The position numbers were made by a program, and so were the translations under genes. A DNA stretch of 64,000 bases. Source: Rhodobacteraceae bacterium (ex Bugula neritina AB1) (lineage in GTDB: Bacteria > Pseudomonadota > Alphaproteobacteria > Rhodobacterales > Rhodobacteraceae). The notes under the pieces were generated by a model, which saw only the letters and a program-made list of their open reading frames with translations, searched no databases and had not been told where the DNA came from. Each line of letters begins with the position of its first letter. Positions within the stretch are counted from its first letter, which is position 1. Positions 18,696 through 27,817 of this stretch are shown in pieces. The stretch is from assembly GCA_001730095.1 (NCBI GenBank), contig MDLF01000063.1, forward strand, positions 62,001 to 126,000. Direction: 5' to 3'.

Positions 18696-19901
18696 ATGCA
18701 TCTGGAACAGATTTTTGCCACCCGCAACAGCCGGATGAAGGCGTCCGAAATCCGTGAGCTGCTGAAGCTGCTGGATCAGCCGGACATCATTTCCTTTGCC
18801 GGCGGCATCCCGGACCCGGCGCTGTTCCCGGCAGATGAATTCGCCAAAGCGTTCAAGGCTGCGCTGACGCCCGAGCGGCAAGCACAGGCGCTGCAGTATT
18901 CCGTCAGCGAAGGCTATCTGCCACTGCGCCAGTGGATTGTGCAGGAGATGGCAAAGATCGGCATTGTTTGCGATTCAGATAATGTGCTGATTACTTCGGG
19001 CTCGCAGCAGGCGCTGGATTATCTGGGCAAGCTGTTCCTGTCGCCGGGGGATACCGCGCTGGTCGGCTGGCCGACCTACTTGGGTGCACTGGCTGCCTTC
19101 AATGCTTATGAGCCACGCTATGATCAGCTGTCTTTGAATGGCAACAGGACAACAGAAAGTTACACAGAAGGTGCGGCAGAAACCGGCGCGGTGAAATTTG
19201 CCTATCTGTCGCCTGACTTTGCCAATCCAACAGGAGAGACGCTGGACCGGGAGGGGCGTCTGAGGCTTTTGGCACTGGCCGCGGAACTGGATTGCGCCGT
19301 CATCGAAGATGCGGCGTATCAGTCGCTGCGCTATGATGGTGAACCGGTGCTGCCGGTTCTGGCTCTGGAGCTGCAGCAGAAGGGCTCTATCGAGGATTGC
19401 CGGACCGTCTATTGCGGCTCCTTCAGCAAGACGTTGTCACCGGGTTTGAGGCTGGGATGGGCGGTGGCCGCCAAACCGGTGATCTCGCAGATGGTGCTGC
19501 TGAAGCAGGCGGCTGATTTGCACACTTCAACCATCAACCAGATGGCAGTGCATGGCGTTGCGGAGGGCTGTTTCGACAAGCATGTCGAACAGTTGCGCGC
19601 GGTCTATCAGCGCCGCCGCGATGTGATGCTGGCGGCACTGAAAGATCACATGCCTAAAGATGTGAGCTGGACCCGGCCAGAGGGTGGAATGTTTGTCTGG
19701 ATTACCCTGCCCAAAGGCATGGACGGCGCGAAGGTGCTGGCCCGGTCACTGGAGACCGAGAGAGTGGCCTTTGTTCCTGGCCAGGCGTTTTTCGCCGATG
19801 GCAGCGGCGGGAATACAATCCGGCTGAGCTTCTCCAATTCCGACCATACGGCAATTGAGGAAGGAATTGCCCGGCTGGGGCGGCTGTTAGGGTCAATCTA
19901 G
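18696..19901 (+). CDS. PLP-dependent aminotransferase (2-aminoadipate/LysN-like)
   Basis: A 401-residue class I/II fold aminotransferase. Conserved parts are ISFAGGIPDPALFP at the N terminus, ITSGSQQALDYLGKLF, the PLP-stacking region SPDFANPTGE, and the Schiff-base lysine in GSFSKTLSPGLRLGW. It resembles 2-aminoadipate and branched-chain/aromatic transaminases of the MocR-derived subgroup. The amino donor cannot be read. The ATG at 18696 follows CAGGAGG by five bases; the longer frame from 18639 is rejected. It is divergently placed with a GntR regulator that probably controls it. Confidence 0.85.
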   Translation: MHLEQIFATRNSRMKASEIRELLKLLDQPDIISFAGGIPDPALFPADEFAKAFKAALTPERQAQALQYSVSEGYLPLRQWIVQEMAKIGIVCDSDNVLITSGSQQALDYLGKLFLSPGDTALVGWPTYLGALAAFNAYEPRYDQLSLNGNRTTESYTEGAAETGAVKFAYLSPDFANPTGETLDREGRLRLLALAAELDCAVIEDAAYQSLRYDGEPVLPVLALELQQKGSIEDCRTVYCGSFSKTLSPGLRLGWAVAAKPVISQMVLLKQAADLHTSTINQMAVHGVAEGCFDKHVEQLRAVYQRRRDVMLAALKDHMPKDVSWTRPEGGMFVWITLPKGMDGAKVLARSLETERVAFVPGQAFFADGSGGNTIRLSFSNSDHTAIEEGIARLGRLLGSI

Positions 19902-20215
19902 GCGTTCACGTGCATAAACCGTGCCGTTGGTGCCAGGAAATGAGGGTCGCAGAGGCTAGCGCGGGGGCAATTGTGTCGCCCCATGGGGGCGGGTCGGCCC
20001 GGTCTGGCCTGTGACCGGGTGGGACAGGACAGCAAAGTGACCCTGCGCAGTCGGCGTTCACGCACGGCTAAGCAGAACACCGCCGGAAACCGTAGGTTAT
20101 CCACAAGATATAGTGGAGATTGTGGCGAATTCGTCCCGATTTGGGGGTGCGCAGCGTTGACTCAACGGATAGGAACCGCTGAACTTTCTCGATACGGAAT
20201 CATGAAGGGGCAGCT
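19902..20215 (+). promoter_or_regulatory. Upstream region of smc
   Basis: These 314 bases hold no gene. They contain a perfect DnaA box, a possible promoter TTGACT-N17-TGAACT just before the smc start, and two GANTC sites (GACTC at 20159-20163, GAATC at 20197-20201) that CcrM would methylate in alphaproteobacteria. This arrangement fits cell-cycle-linked expression of smc but is inferred from motifs only. Confidence 0.4.
20097..20105 (+). promoter_or_regulatory. DnaA box upstream of smc
   Basis: TTATCCACA is an exact match to the consensus DnaA-binding 9-mer. It is part of a TCCAC-N8-GTGGA inverted repeat and lies about 110 bases before the smc start. No other box is visible nearby, so it is a possible regulatory site rather than an origin. 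Confidence 0.45.
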
Positions 20216-23200
20216 TTGCGGTTTTCCAAGCTCAGGCTGAACGGCTTCAAAAGCTTTGTTGATCCTACCGAACTGATCATTGCCGATGGGCTGACAGGGG
20301 TTGTGGGTCCAAACGGTTGCGGCAAATCCAATCTTCTGGAGGCATTGCGCTGGGTGATGGGGGAAACCCGCGCCAAGGCGATGCGCGGCGGCGGCATGGA
20401 AGATGTGATCTTTGCCGGCACCTCCTCGCGACCGGCACGCAATTTTGCCGAAGTCAGCCTGAATATCGACAATTCGGAGCGGCTGGCGCCCTCGGGCTTC
20501 AATGAGGCGGATACGCTGGAGATTGTACGCCGCATCACCCGCGATGTTGGCAGCGCCTACAAATCCAACGGTAAAGACGTGCGGGCGCGCGATGTGCAGA
20601 TGCTGTTTGCGGATGCCTCGACCGGGGCCCATTCGCCAGCGTTGGTGCGACAGGGGCAGATCGCTGAGCTGATCAACGCCAAGCCCAAGGCGCGGCGGCG
20701 TATCTTGGAAGAGGCCGCAGGGATTTCCGGCCTCTATCAGCGCCGTCACGAGGCGGAGCTGAAGCTGAAGAACACCGAGGCCAACCTGCTGCGCGTTGAT
20801 GACGTGATAGAGCAGCTGGCGGCGCAGCTGGCTCAGCTGGCGAAACAGGCACGGCAGGCGCAGCGTTACCGCGAGATCGGTGAAAACCTGCGGCTGGCCG
20901 AAGGTATGCTGCTCTATCGCCGCTGGCGCGAAGCGGATGAGGCGCGGCTGGCCTCCGAGGATGAGCTGCGTGTACGGGTCGAGCAGGCTGCCAAGGCGGA
21001 GGCGCTGGTGCGCGCGGCGGCGGCGCAGCGCGGCACATTTGAGGAAAAACTGCCGCCCCTGCGTGAGGAGGAAGCCATTGCGGCAGCCATCTTGCAGCGG
21101 CTGGTGGTGCAGCGTGACTCGCTGGGTGATCAGGAGGCACAGGCGCGCCAGACCATCGAACGTCTCAGCAACCGAATTGCGCAGCTGGGCAATGACATTG
21201 AGCGTGAGACCGGCCTGAACAAGGACGCAGGCGAAACCATCGAGCGGCTGGAGTGGGAGCAGCGTGAGCTGTCCAAGGCAGGCGATGGCCATGACGGAAA
21301 GCTGACAGAGGCTGCAGAACTTGCACGCGATGCAGGTTCGATCCTGCAGGCACGCGAGGATCATTTGGCGCAAGTGACTGAGGATGTGGCCCGTCTCGCT
21401 GCCCGTCACCAGTCAGCGCGGCGTGCGGTTGAGGACTGTCAGCGTGCGCTGGGGCGCTCTGAGGACGAGGCAGGAAAAGCGCGCGCTGCACAGGGCGAGT
21501 CGCAGCAAGCACTGGGGCTGGCAGCGGAGAAATTCGAAGCTGCAGTGGTGGCTGAGGAAGAGGCGCGCGAGGCCTCGGAAATGGCTGAGGAAGCGCTGGA
21601 AGCAGCTGATGAGACCCGCACCGAAACCCAGGCCCGCGAGGCAGAGGCGCGTTCGCAGCGGTCTGAGGCAGAGGGCGAACTGGGCGCGTTGCGCGCTGAA
21701 GCGACGGCGCTGGCCAAGCTGGTGGAGCGCGACACCGCCGAAGGCGGCCAGGTTCTGGATGAGCTGACGGTGGCTCCGGGGTATGAAAAGGCCCTGGGAG
21801 CGGCGCTGGCCGATGACCTGCGCGCGCCGCTGGCGGATGCGGACGGGCCAACCGGTTGGGTTGCTCTGTCTGGATATGACAGTGATGCGCCACTGCCAGA
21901 TGGTGTGCAGCCGCTGGCACTGTTCGTCTCCGGCCCCGATGCCTTGTCGCGCAGGGTGGCGCAAATCGGCCTGGTGGATGGCGATGCGGCCGCAGGCCTT
22001 CAGGCCCAGCTGCGCCCAGGCCAACGGCTGGTGACGATCGAAGGCGATTTGTGGCGCTGGGACGGCTACCGCGCCTGGGCCGAAGATGCGCCAAGTGCCG
22101 CAGCGCTGCGACTGGAACAGCTGAACAAGCTGGAGGCGCTGAAACAGGAAATGGAGCGCGTCAGCGCCACGGCAGACGGTGCCCGTGCGGCACATGAAAT
22201 GCTGCTGCAAAAGCTGGAAGAGGTGACGCTGGCCGACCAGAACGCGCGGCAGGCGCGCCGGGTGGCAGACCAGCGGGTGGCGGATGCTGCCCGGGCGTTG
22301 AGCCGCGCCGAGGCTGACCGCAACCTGGCCGAGGGCAAGCTGGAGACGCTCGGCATTGCCGTGTCACGCCATGAGGAAGACGCGCTGAACGCGCGCTTGC
22401 AGCTGAAAGAGGCTGAAAAGGCGCTGGGGGATCTTGGCGATCTGGACCAGGCCCGCACTTCTGTGGAAGACATCAAACAGTCGGTGGAGGCAGCGCGGAT
22501 CACCATGCTGACGCATCGCTCCAGCCATGACGAACTGCGCCGCGAAGGCGAGGCGCGCACCAAGCGCGCACAGGAGGTGACCAAGGAACTGTCCGGCTGG
22601 CGCCATCGTCTGGAAAGCGCAGAGGCGCGGATCGAGGAATTGGCCGAGCGCCGCGAGACCTCGCAGGAGGAACTGGAGGAGGCTGGTGCGGTTCCGGCGG
22701 AGATCGCCGAAAAACGCGAAGAGCTGAATGAGGCAATCGCTGAGGCGGAAAGCCGCAAATCAGCCGCAACCGAGACGCTGATTGCGGCTGAGGCGGAACT
22801 GCGCGAAGCGGTCCACAAGGAGCGCGAATGCGAGCGGCTGGCCTCTGAGGCGCGCGAGGCAAGGGCGCGGTCCGAGGCACGCAGCGATGCCGCCAAGGAT
22901 GCGGTGACCCAGGCGGCAGGCCGGATCATCGAGGCGCAGCAGATTACCCCGCAAGCACTGCTGGAGAAGCTGGGCGTGTCGCCGGATGAAATGCCTGCCT
23001 CGGACGATCTGGAACACGACGTGGACCGCTACAAGCGGCAGCGTGATGCCCTGGGCGCCGTGAACCTGCGCGCCGAAGAAGACGCCCGCGGGGTGCAGAA
23101 CGAGCATGATACGCTGGTGGCTGAGAAGCTTGATCTGGAAGGCGCGGTAAAGACCCTGCGCGACGGGATTGCCAGCCTCAACCGCGAAGGCAGAGAGCGG

Positions 23201-23671
23201 CTGCTGACGGCGTTCGAACAGGTGAACAGCAGCTTTGCCATGCTGTTTACCCATCTGTTCGGCGGCGGCGAGGCCAATCTGGTGATGGTCGAAAGCGATG
23301 ACCCGCTGGACGCAGGGCTTGAGATCATGTGCCAGCCGCCGGGCAAGAAGCTGTCGACGCTGTCGCTGCTCTCAGGCGGCGAGCAGACCCTGACCGCAAT
23401 GGCGCTGATCTTTGCGGTGTTCCTGTCGAACCCGGCGCCGATATGCGTGCTGGACGAGGTCGACGCCCCCCTGGATGATGCCAATGTGACCCGATTCTGC
23501 GATCTGCTGGACGAGATGTGCCGTCAGACCGATACCCGCTTCCTGATCATCACTCACCATGCGGTGACGATGGCGCGTATGGACCGGCTGTTTGGCGTCA
23601 CCATGCAGGAAAAAGGCGTCAGCCAGCTGGTTTCGGTTGACCTCAAGAAGGCAGAGGCGATGGTGGCGTGA
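20216..23671 (+). CDS. smc: Chromosome segregation ATPase SMC
   Basis: A 1151-residue condensin subunit. The N-terminal ABC half begins RFSKLRLNGFKSFVD, with Walker A GPNGCGKSN at residues 31-39. Two long coiled coils flank a hinge around residues 500-600. The C-terminal half holds the signature LSLLSGGEQTLTAMAL, Walker B CVLDEVDAPLDDAN and the H-loop ITHHAVTMARMD. It works with ScpA and ScpB, which are not in the window, to compact and separate chromosomes. The start is TTG with AAGGGG upstream; no in-frame ATG precedes the conserved N terminus. Confidence 0.97.
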   Translation: MRFSKLRLNGFKSFVDPTELIIADGLTGVVGPNGCGKSNLLEALRWVMGETRAKAMRGGGMEDVIFAGTSSRPARNFAEVSLNIDNSERLAPSGFNEADTLEIVRRITRDVGSAYKSNGKDVRARDVQMLFADASTGAHSPALVRQGQIAELINAKPKARRRILEEAAGISGLYQRRHEAELKLKNTEANLLRVDDVIEQLAAQLAQLAKQARQAQRYREIGENLRLAEGMLLYRRWREADEARLASEDELRVRVEQAAKAEALVRAAAAQRGTFEEKLPPLREEEAIAAAILQRLVVQRDSLGDQEAQARQTIERLSNRIAQLGNDIERETGLNKDAGETIERLEWEQRELSKAGDGHDGKLTEAAELARDAGSILQAREDHLAQVTEDVARLAARHQSARRAVEDCQRALGRSEDEAGKARAAQGESQQALGLAAEKFEAAVVAEEEAREASEMAEEALEAADETRTETQAREAEARSQRSEAEGELGALRAEATALAKLVERDTAEGGQVLDELTVAPGYEKALGAALADDLRAPLADADGPTGWVALSGYDSDAPLPDGVQPLALFVSGPDALSRRVAQIGLVDGDAAAGLQAQLRPGQRLVTIEGDLWRWDGYRAWAEDAPSAAALRLEQLNKLEALKQEMERVSATADGARAAHEMLLQKLEEVTLADQNARQARRVADQRVADAARALSRAEADRNLAEGKLETLGIAVSRHEEDALNARLQLKEAEKALGDLGDLDQARTSVEDIKQSVEAARITMLTHRSSHDELRREGEARTKRAQEVTKELSGWRHRLESAEARIEELAERRETSQEELEEAGAVPAEIAEKREELNEAIAEAESRKSAATETLIAAEAELREAVHKERECERLASEAREARARSEARSDAAKDAVTQAAGRIIEAQQITPQALLEKLGVSPDEMPASDDLEHDVDRYKRQRDALGAVNLRAEEDARGVQNEHDTLVAEKLDLEGAVKTLRDGIASLNREGRERLLTAFEQVNSSFAMLFTHLFGGGEANLVMVESDDPLDAGLEIMCQPPGKKLSTLSLLSGGEQTLTAMALIFAVFLSNPAPICVLDEVDAPLDDANVTRFCDLLDEMCRQTDTRFLIITHHAVTMARMDRLFGVTMQEKGVSQLVSVDLKKAEAMVA

Positions 23672-23736
23672 GCTCCGGCTCAGAGGGGATCTGAGCCGTG
23701 GCCTGTTTGCAAAGACTAAGTTTTGTGGAGTGACAG

Positions 23737-24204
23737 ATGAAATTTCAGAAAGCAATTGCCGTAGCTGCGGTGCTGATACTGCCGACGGCCGCGATGGCGC
23801 AGAATGTGGTGGCCAAGACTGGCGAAAGCGTCGCCAACTTCTTCAAAGACGAAGGTGCCAATGTCGAAGTGACCACTGACAGCGTCGGCGATCCGAACCT
23901 GAAGGTCGAATACTACGGCAACGATTTCTCAGTTTACTATTACGGCTGTGAAGACAATACCAACTGTGATGCGATCCAGTTCTTCTCCGGCTACCAGACC
24001 GATGGAAGCGTGCGGCTGTCCAAGATCAACGAATGGAATACCAACAACCGCTTTGCCCGTGCCTATGTATCCGAAGAAGGCTCTGCCCGGATCGAAATGG
24101 ACGTGCTGCTGGGGAACAGCGGCATGACGTCGGATGACTTCGCTCTGGCTGTCGGCAAGTGGAACCGGGCGATGCAGGACTTCGAGGAATTCATCGACTG
24201 GTAA
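23737..24204 (+). CDS. Secreted YbjN-domain protein
   Basis: A 155-residue exported protein with a signal peptide (MKFQKAIAVAAVLILPTAAMAQ, cleavage expected after AMA). The mature part resembles YbjN-type domains: a DPNLKVEYYGNDFSVYYYGC strand pair, DAIQFFSGYQTDG, NEWNTNNRFARAYV and the acidic C terminus. Two cysteines in GCEDNTNC may form a short disulfide loop. The family is thought to act as a chaperone-like binder of type III effectors or stress proteins, but periplasmic versions are uncharacterised. It follows smc by 65 bases. Confidence 0.7.
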   Translation: MKFQKAIAVAAVLILPTAAMAQNVVAKTGESVANFFKDEGANVEVTTDSVGDPNLKVEYYGNDFSVYYYGCEDNTNCDAIQFFSGYQTDGSVRLSKINEWNTNNRFARAYVSEEGSARIEMDVLLGNSGMTSDDFALAVGKWNRAMQDFEEFIDW

Positions 24205-24210
24205 CTGCGC

Positions 24211-24230
24211 CTGTCACCTGATCGTGACAG
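24211..24230 (+). terminator. Small hairpin after the YbjN gene
   Basis: A perfect 7-bp stem, CTGTCAC with GTGACAG, with a 6-base loop lies 7 bases after the stop codon and has no T run. It may be a weak terminator or an mRNA 3' stabiliser. Confidence 0.35.
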
Positions 24231-24262
24231 CGCGCTGCAGCAGCAACCGCTAAGGTAGGGGC

Positions 24263-24619
24263 ATGAGATGGATCATGCCTCTTTTCCTTTGTTTTGCAGC
24301 GGCCGGTGCCGCGGCAGAAAATTGGCAGCTGCGCCCAGGGGATACGCCGTTTGCACAGGCGGAGCTGCAGGCGCTTCCGGGGCAATCTTTCCAGTTTTTT
24401 GACGGCGGCGAGTCGCAGTACGGGCGCAACGGCGCCTACGCCTATACATATTCAGCTGAGAACGGCGGCGGCACCGCCTGGGGCACTTACCGGATTGCCC
24501 GCGACGGCAGTATCTGCGTGGATTTCACCAATGGCTTCAACCGCTGCGACCTGTATGTGCGCAACGGTGCCCGGGTGATCCTGGTCACCCAGAAAGGAGA
24601 GCGGTTTCCTGTCCGCTAA
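24263..24619 (+). CDS. Small secreted hypothetical protein
   Basis: A 118-residue protein with a signal peptide (MRWIMPLFLCFAAAGAAAE) and a mature region of about 100 residues. It is rich in Gly and Tyr and contains DGGESQYGRNGAYAYTY, GTAWGTYRIARDG and CVDFTNGFNRCDLYV. The two cysteines are spaced to form a disulfide. I do not recognise a named family, though its WGTYRI..DG..C pattern is shared by small periplasmic proteins of Rhodobacteraceae. It overlaps the convergent lytic transglycosylase gene by four bases. Confidence 0.6.
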   Translation: MRWIMPLFLCFAAAGAAAENWQLRPGDTPFAQAELQALPGQSFQFFDGGESQYGRNGAYAYTYSAENGGGTAWGTYRIARDGSICVDFTNGFNRCDLYVRNGARVILVTQKGERFPVR

Positions 24620-25785
24620 AGCTTCTTGAGCAGTGCCGGCGTAGGCCAGGCATCGGCAGGCAGGCCGAGCCGTTTTTGCTCTTTTTGCACAGCGACGCGG
24701 GTGCGGGCGCCGAGAATGCCGTCAATGTTGCCTACATTATGGCCGCGGGCCTGCAGTTTCTGCTGTAGCTGTTTCATTTGCGCGCTGGTCAGGCCGCTGT
24801 CAGGAGCACCTGCATCATAGACATCTGCCCCTTGCAGCCGATTGGCAAAATACGCAGCCGTCAGCACATAGGTGAAGCTTTGATTCCACTCAAAGTAGAC
24901 GTCAAAATTCGGGTAGGCGAGAAAGGCCGGGCCCTTGTGGCCCTGCGGCAGCAGCAAAGAGGCGCGCATGGTGCCTTCGGGCAGGCTGCCATCCCGCGCC
25001 GCAACGCCCAGCTTACGCCATTGTGCCACGGATTTCTTTTGGGCCGTACCGCTGAGCGACAAGTCCAGGTCTTCGGGGATGGTGACTTCCTGCAGCCAAG
25101 GCTGACCTGCCTGCCAGCCAAGGTGAGACAGCATCCGTGCCCCTGACATCAGCGCATCGGGGGCAGAAGTCTTGAGGCTGACCTTGCCGTCGCCATCCGC
25201 ATCGACACCATGCTCCAGAATGTCGCCGGGCAGCATCTGCACCATACCGATTTCACCCGCCCAGGCACCGGTGGTGCGTTTGGGGTCGAAATTGCCCTGT
25301 TTGAACAACTCCAATGCCGAGAACACTTGCGGCCGGAACAGGTCGGGGCGGCGACAGTCATGGGCCAGCGTGACCAGCGCATCGCGGGTATTGAAATCGC
25401 CCTGATAGCCGCCGTAGTCAGTCTCAAACGCCCAGAATGCCAGCAGCACGCCGCGGTTGATGCCATAAGTGCTTTCGATGCGCTGGAAGGTGGCATCGTG
25501 TTTCTGTGCCATCTGGCGGCCGTGCTTCAGACGGTTCTGCGAGATCAAGTGGCGGGAAAAATCGATGAAGGGTTTTTGAAACACACCCTGGCCACGGTCG
25601 GCTTTGAGCACCCGGTCATCCTGTCGGGCACCGGCAAAGAAGGCGTTGACCGTAGCAGTGTCATAGCCGGCCTGGACCGCCTCGTCTTTCATCTGATTCA
25701 CAAAATTCTGAAATCCGCCGCCGCATTGGGCACGTGCCGCCGCGGGCAGCAGAGCCGCTACGAGGACAAAGGGCAATAGGCGCAT
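24616..25785 (-). CDS. Lytic murein transglycosylase (MltB family) with peptidoglycan-binding domain
   Basis: A 389-residue periplasmic enzyme that cleaves the MurNAc-GlcNAc bond of peptidoglycan. A signal peptide (MRLLPFVLVAALLPAAARAQ) is followed by the SLT_2 catalytic domain. The catalytic Glu lies in LLAFWAFETDYGGYQGDFNT, and the family motif AGEIGMVQMLPGDILEHGVDADGDG follows. The last 60 residues form a PG_binding_1 domain (MKQLQQKLQARGHNVGNIDG). No lipobox is evident, so it is soluble rather than an outer-membrane lipoprotein. The start is set at the signal peptide Met. Confidence 0.9.
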   Translation of the reverse strand: MRLLPFVLVAALLPAAARAQCGGGFQNFVNQMKDEAVQAGYDTATVNAFFAGARQDDRVLKADRGQGVFQKPFIDFSRHLISQNRLKHGRQMAQKHDATFQRIESTYGINRGVLLAFWAFETDYGGYQGDFNTRDALVTLAHDCRRPDLFRPQVFSALELFKQGNFDPKRTTGAWAGEIGMVQMLPGDILEHGVDADGDGKVSLKTSAPDALMSGARMLSHLGWQAGQPWLQEVTIPEDLDLSLSGTAQKKSVAQWRKLGVAARDGSLPEGTMRASLLLPQGHKGPAFLAYPNFDVYFEWNQSFTYVLTAAYFANRLQGADVYDAGAPDSGLTSAQMKQLQQKLQARGHNVGNIDGILGARTRVAVQKEQKRLGLPADAWPTPALLKKL

Positions 25786-25831
25786 AGTTCTGGCGTTCCT
25801 TGGTCTTACCGCTCCCATAGGGGCTTATGTG

Positions 25832-26743
25832 CTAGAAAATTACAGCAATAGCAACCGTCAGGGCCAGTGCAAGCCCCCAAGCCTGCCAAAGAACCGTAAC
25901 GGAACGGGTGATGGTTCCGGCGCTGGCGCTTTTGCTGCCGGTGTCATGAACCCAAGGGAAGTCGCGCATCTGCCCGTCATAAGAACGCGGCCCCGCAAGC
26001 GATGTGTCCAGCGCCCGCGCCATTGCGGCTTCGGGCCAGCCGGCATTGGGAGAACGGTGCTTGCGGGCATCTTTTGCAATGGCGCGCCAGCGGTGCAGCT
26101 GGCCACTGGCAAGGGCGATCAGCAGCCCGGTCAGCCGGGCGGGGATCAGGTTCAGCAGGTCATCCAGCCGGGCGGCGGCCCAGCCGAAGTCCTGATAGCG
26201 CTCATTACGGTAGCCGATCATGCTGTCCGCCGTGTTGACCATCTTGTAAACGATCAGCCCAGGCAGCCCGGCAACCAAAAACCAGAAGGCCGGTGCAATG
26301 ACGCCGTCGGACAGGTTTTCAGAGCCGCTCTCGATGGCAGAGCGGGCGGCCTGAGGGGCTGTCATACCGGCGGTGTCACGGCTGACGATCATTGCCACTG
26401 CCTTGCGGCCGTCTTCCAGGCCGCTGCGCAGGCCATGGGCAACGGCGGCGACATGGTCTGTCAGCGACCGCTGGGCGATCAGAATGGCAGCAACCAGAAT
26501 TTCAAACAAAGTGCCTGGCGCGGCCAGCAATTTGCCCGCAATGATGCCGCACAGAACCAGAGCTGCGGCGGCCAGCGCCCCCTTGATGCGCCGTCCAGAG
26601 CCGGAGTTGAGCTTGCGGTCCAGAAAATCAACGACCTTGCCCATCAGCACGGCGGGATGCATCAAGCGCGACCACAGCCAGTCCGGTTCTCCAAAAACAG
26701 CATCCAGAAGCAGCGCAACTGTCAGCATTGCGGCAGTGGTCAC
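25832..26743 (-). CDS. cobD: Adenosylcobinamide-phosphate synthase
   Basis: A 303-residue membrane enzyme (CobD/CbiB) that attaches the aminopropanol-phosphate arm to adenosylcobyric acid in B12 synthesis. Conserved segments are [60 protein letters not shown] and [14 protein letters not shown]. The GTG start at 26743 overlaps the TGA of cobC (GTGA), which decides it. With cobC it forms a small B12 operon. Note that enteric cobD names a different gene. Confidence 0.93.
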   Translation of the reverse strand: MTTAAMLTVALLLDAVFGEPDWLWSRLMHPAVLMGKVVDFLDRKLNSGSGRRIKGALAAAALVLCGIIAGKLLAAPGTLFEILVAAILIAQRSLTDHVAAVAHGLRSGLEDGRKAVAMIVSRDTAGMTAPQAARSAIESGSENLSDGVIAPAFWFLVAGLPGLIVYKMVNTADSMIGYRNERYQDFGWAAARLDDLLNLIPARLTGLLIALASGQLHRWRAIAKDARKHRSPNAGWPEAAMARALDTSLAGPRSYDGQMRDFPWVHDTGSKSASAGTITRSVTVLWQAWGLALALTVAIAVIF

Positions 26744-27702
26744 AGGGCGGCCTCCAGCCGGTCCCAACCATCAGCGGGCGGCAGGCCCAGACGCAAAAAG
26801 GTGCGGGAATAGGGGAAGATGCGGCTCCAGATATGGCTACGGGCCAGATTTCGCTGCCAGGTGGCGGCATCGTCCACTTCGTAAAGCCGGAACAGACCGG
26901 TGCCGCCCGCCAGCTCGGCACCTTTTGCAAGCATCAGCTTGTCCAGGCGGGTGGCATCCTGATGCAGACGGTTGCGGGAGGCTTCTGCCCAGGTGTGATC
27001 CTGCAAAGCCCGCGCGCCGGTGCGCAGAGCCGGGCCGGACACCGCCCAAGGACCTTGCCAGGTGGACAGCTGAGCGATCAGGTTGGGGTCGCCAATGGCA
27101 AAACCCAGCCGCAGGCCGGCCAGCCCCCAGAATTTTCCAAAACTTTTCAGCATCACGACACCGGGGCGGGCCGCCATGTGGATCAGGCTTTGGTCCGGGC
27201 AGATGTCGCAAAAGCTTTCGTCGATGATGGTCAGGGGCGCAGAGAGCTTACCCTCTTCCCACAGGCGGCCATCCGGATTGTTCGGGTGCACCGCAACCTT
27301 GGCTTCGGCGGGGCCGTGCACCCTGACGATCCAGCCGCGGGCTTCGAAGGCGGCGGCGTGTTCGTTGTAAGTTGGCTTTGAGATCTGTACCCAGCGGGGA
27401 TCTGCCAGTGCAGGAATAGCGGCAATCAGGGCGGAGGCGCCGGGCGCGGCCAGAACGGCGGCCTCCTCTGGAATTTTCCAAAAGGCGCGTGCGGCCCGTT
27501 CCAGATCTTCCAGCGCGTCCGCATCCGGCAGGGCACCCCAGTCACTGGCGTCAAAGTCCGGTAACGGATAGGGCTGGGGGTTGATGCCGGTGGACAGGTC
27601 GATCCAGCCGCTGCGGGTGCCGCCGAACTCGGCCATGGCTGCGCTCAGGTTGCCGCCATGATCGCGGGGCTGGGGTGCAGGGTCGTGAGAGAGGTCATGC
27701 AT
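26740..27702 (-). CDS. cobC: Threonine-phosphate decarboxylase (cobalamin synthesis)
   Basis: A 320-residue PLP-dependent decarboxylase that makes (R)-1-amino-2-propanol phosphate from L-threonine phosphate, the arm used by CobD. It starts [19 protein letters not shown] and contains [16 protein letters not shown] and the PLP lysine in [19 protein letters not shown]. Phosphate-binding residues are in [10 protein letters not shown]. The start is set by the conserved DHGGNL region; the open frame continues 91 codons upstream without support. I see no cobalamin riboswitch consensus in the 115-base upstream gap. Confidence 0.9.
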   Translation of the reverse strand: MHDLSHDPAPQPRDHGGNLSAAMAEFGGTRSGWIDLSTGINPQPYPLPDFDASDWGALPDADALEDLERAARAFWKIPEEAAVLAAPGASALIAAIPALADPRWVQISKPTYNEHAAAFEARGWIVRVHGPAEAKVAVHPNNPDGRLWEEGKLSAPLTIIDESFCDICPDQSLIHMAARPGVVMLKSFGKFWGLAGLRLGFAIGDPNLIAQLSTWQGPWAVSGPALRTGARALQDHTWAEASRNRLHQDATRLDKLMLAKGAELAGGTGLFRLYEVDDAATWQRNLARSHIWSRIFPYSRTFLRLGLPPADGWDRLEAAL

Positions 27703-27817
27703 CGCGGTCACCACCGGTGAGAGTTCGCTCCGGACTGCGCCGGACGCCATCTGAGGCAAGGCGCGTATTACCCTATGCTGAGCGGTGCGTGAACTCCCTA
27801 TTTTTGGGGGGATGCCA

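Noticed and set aside
20090-20110. Replication origin at the DnaA box
   Set aside because: There is one box only, with no A/T-rich unwinding region and no typical neighbouring origin genes.
27703-27817. Cobalamin riboswitch before cobC
   Set aside because: The 115-base gap is too short and lacks the B12-box consensus.
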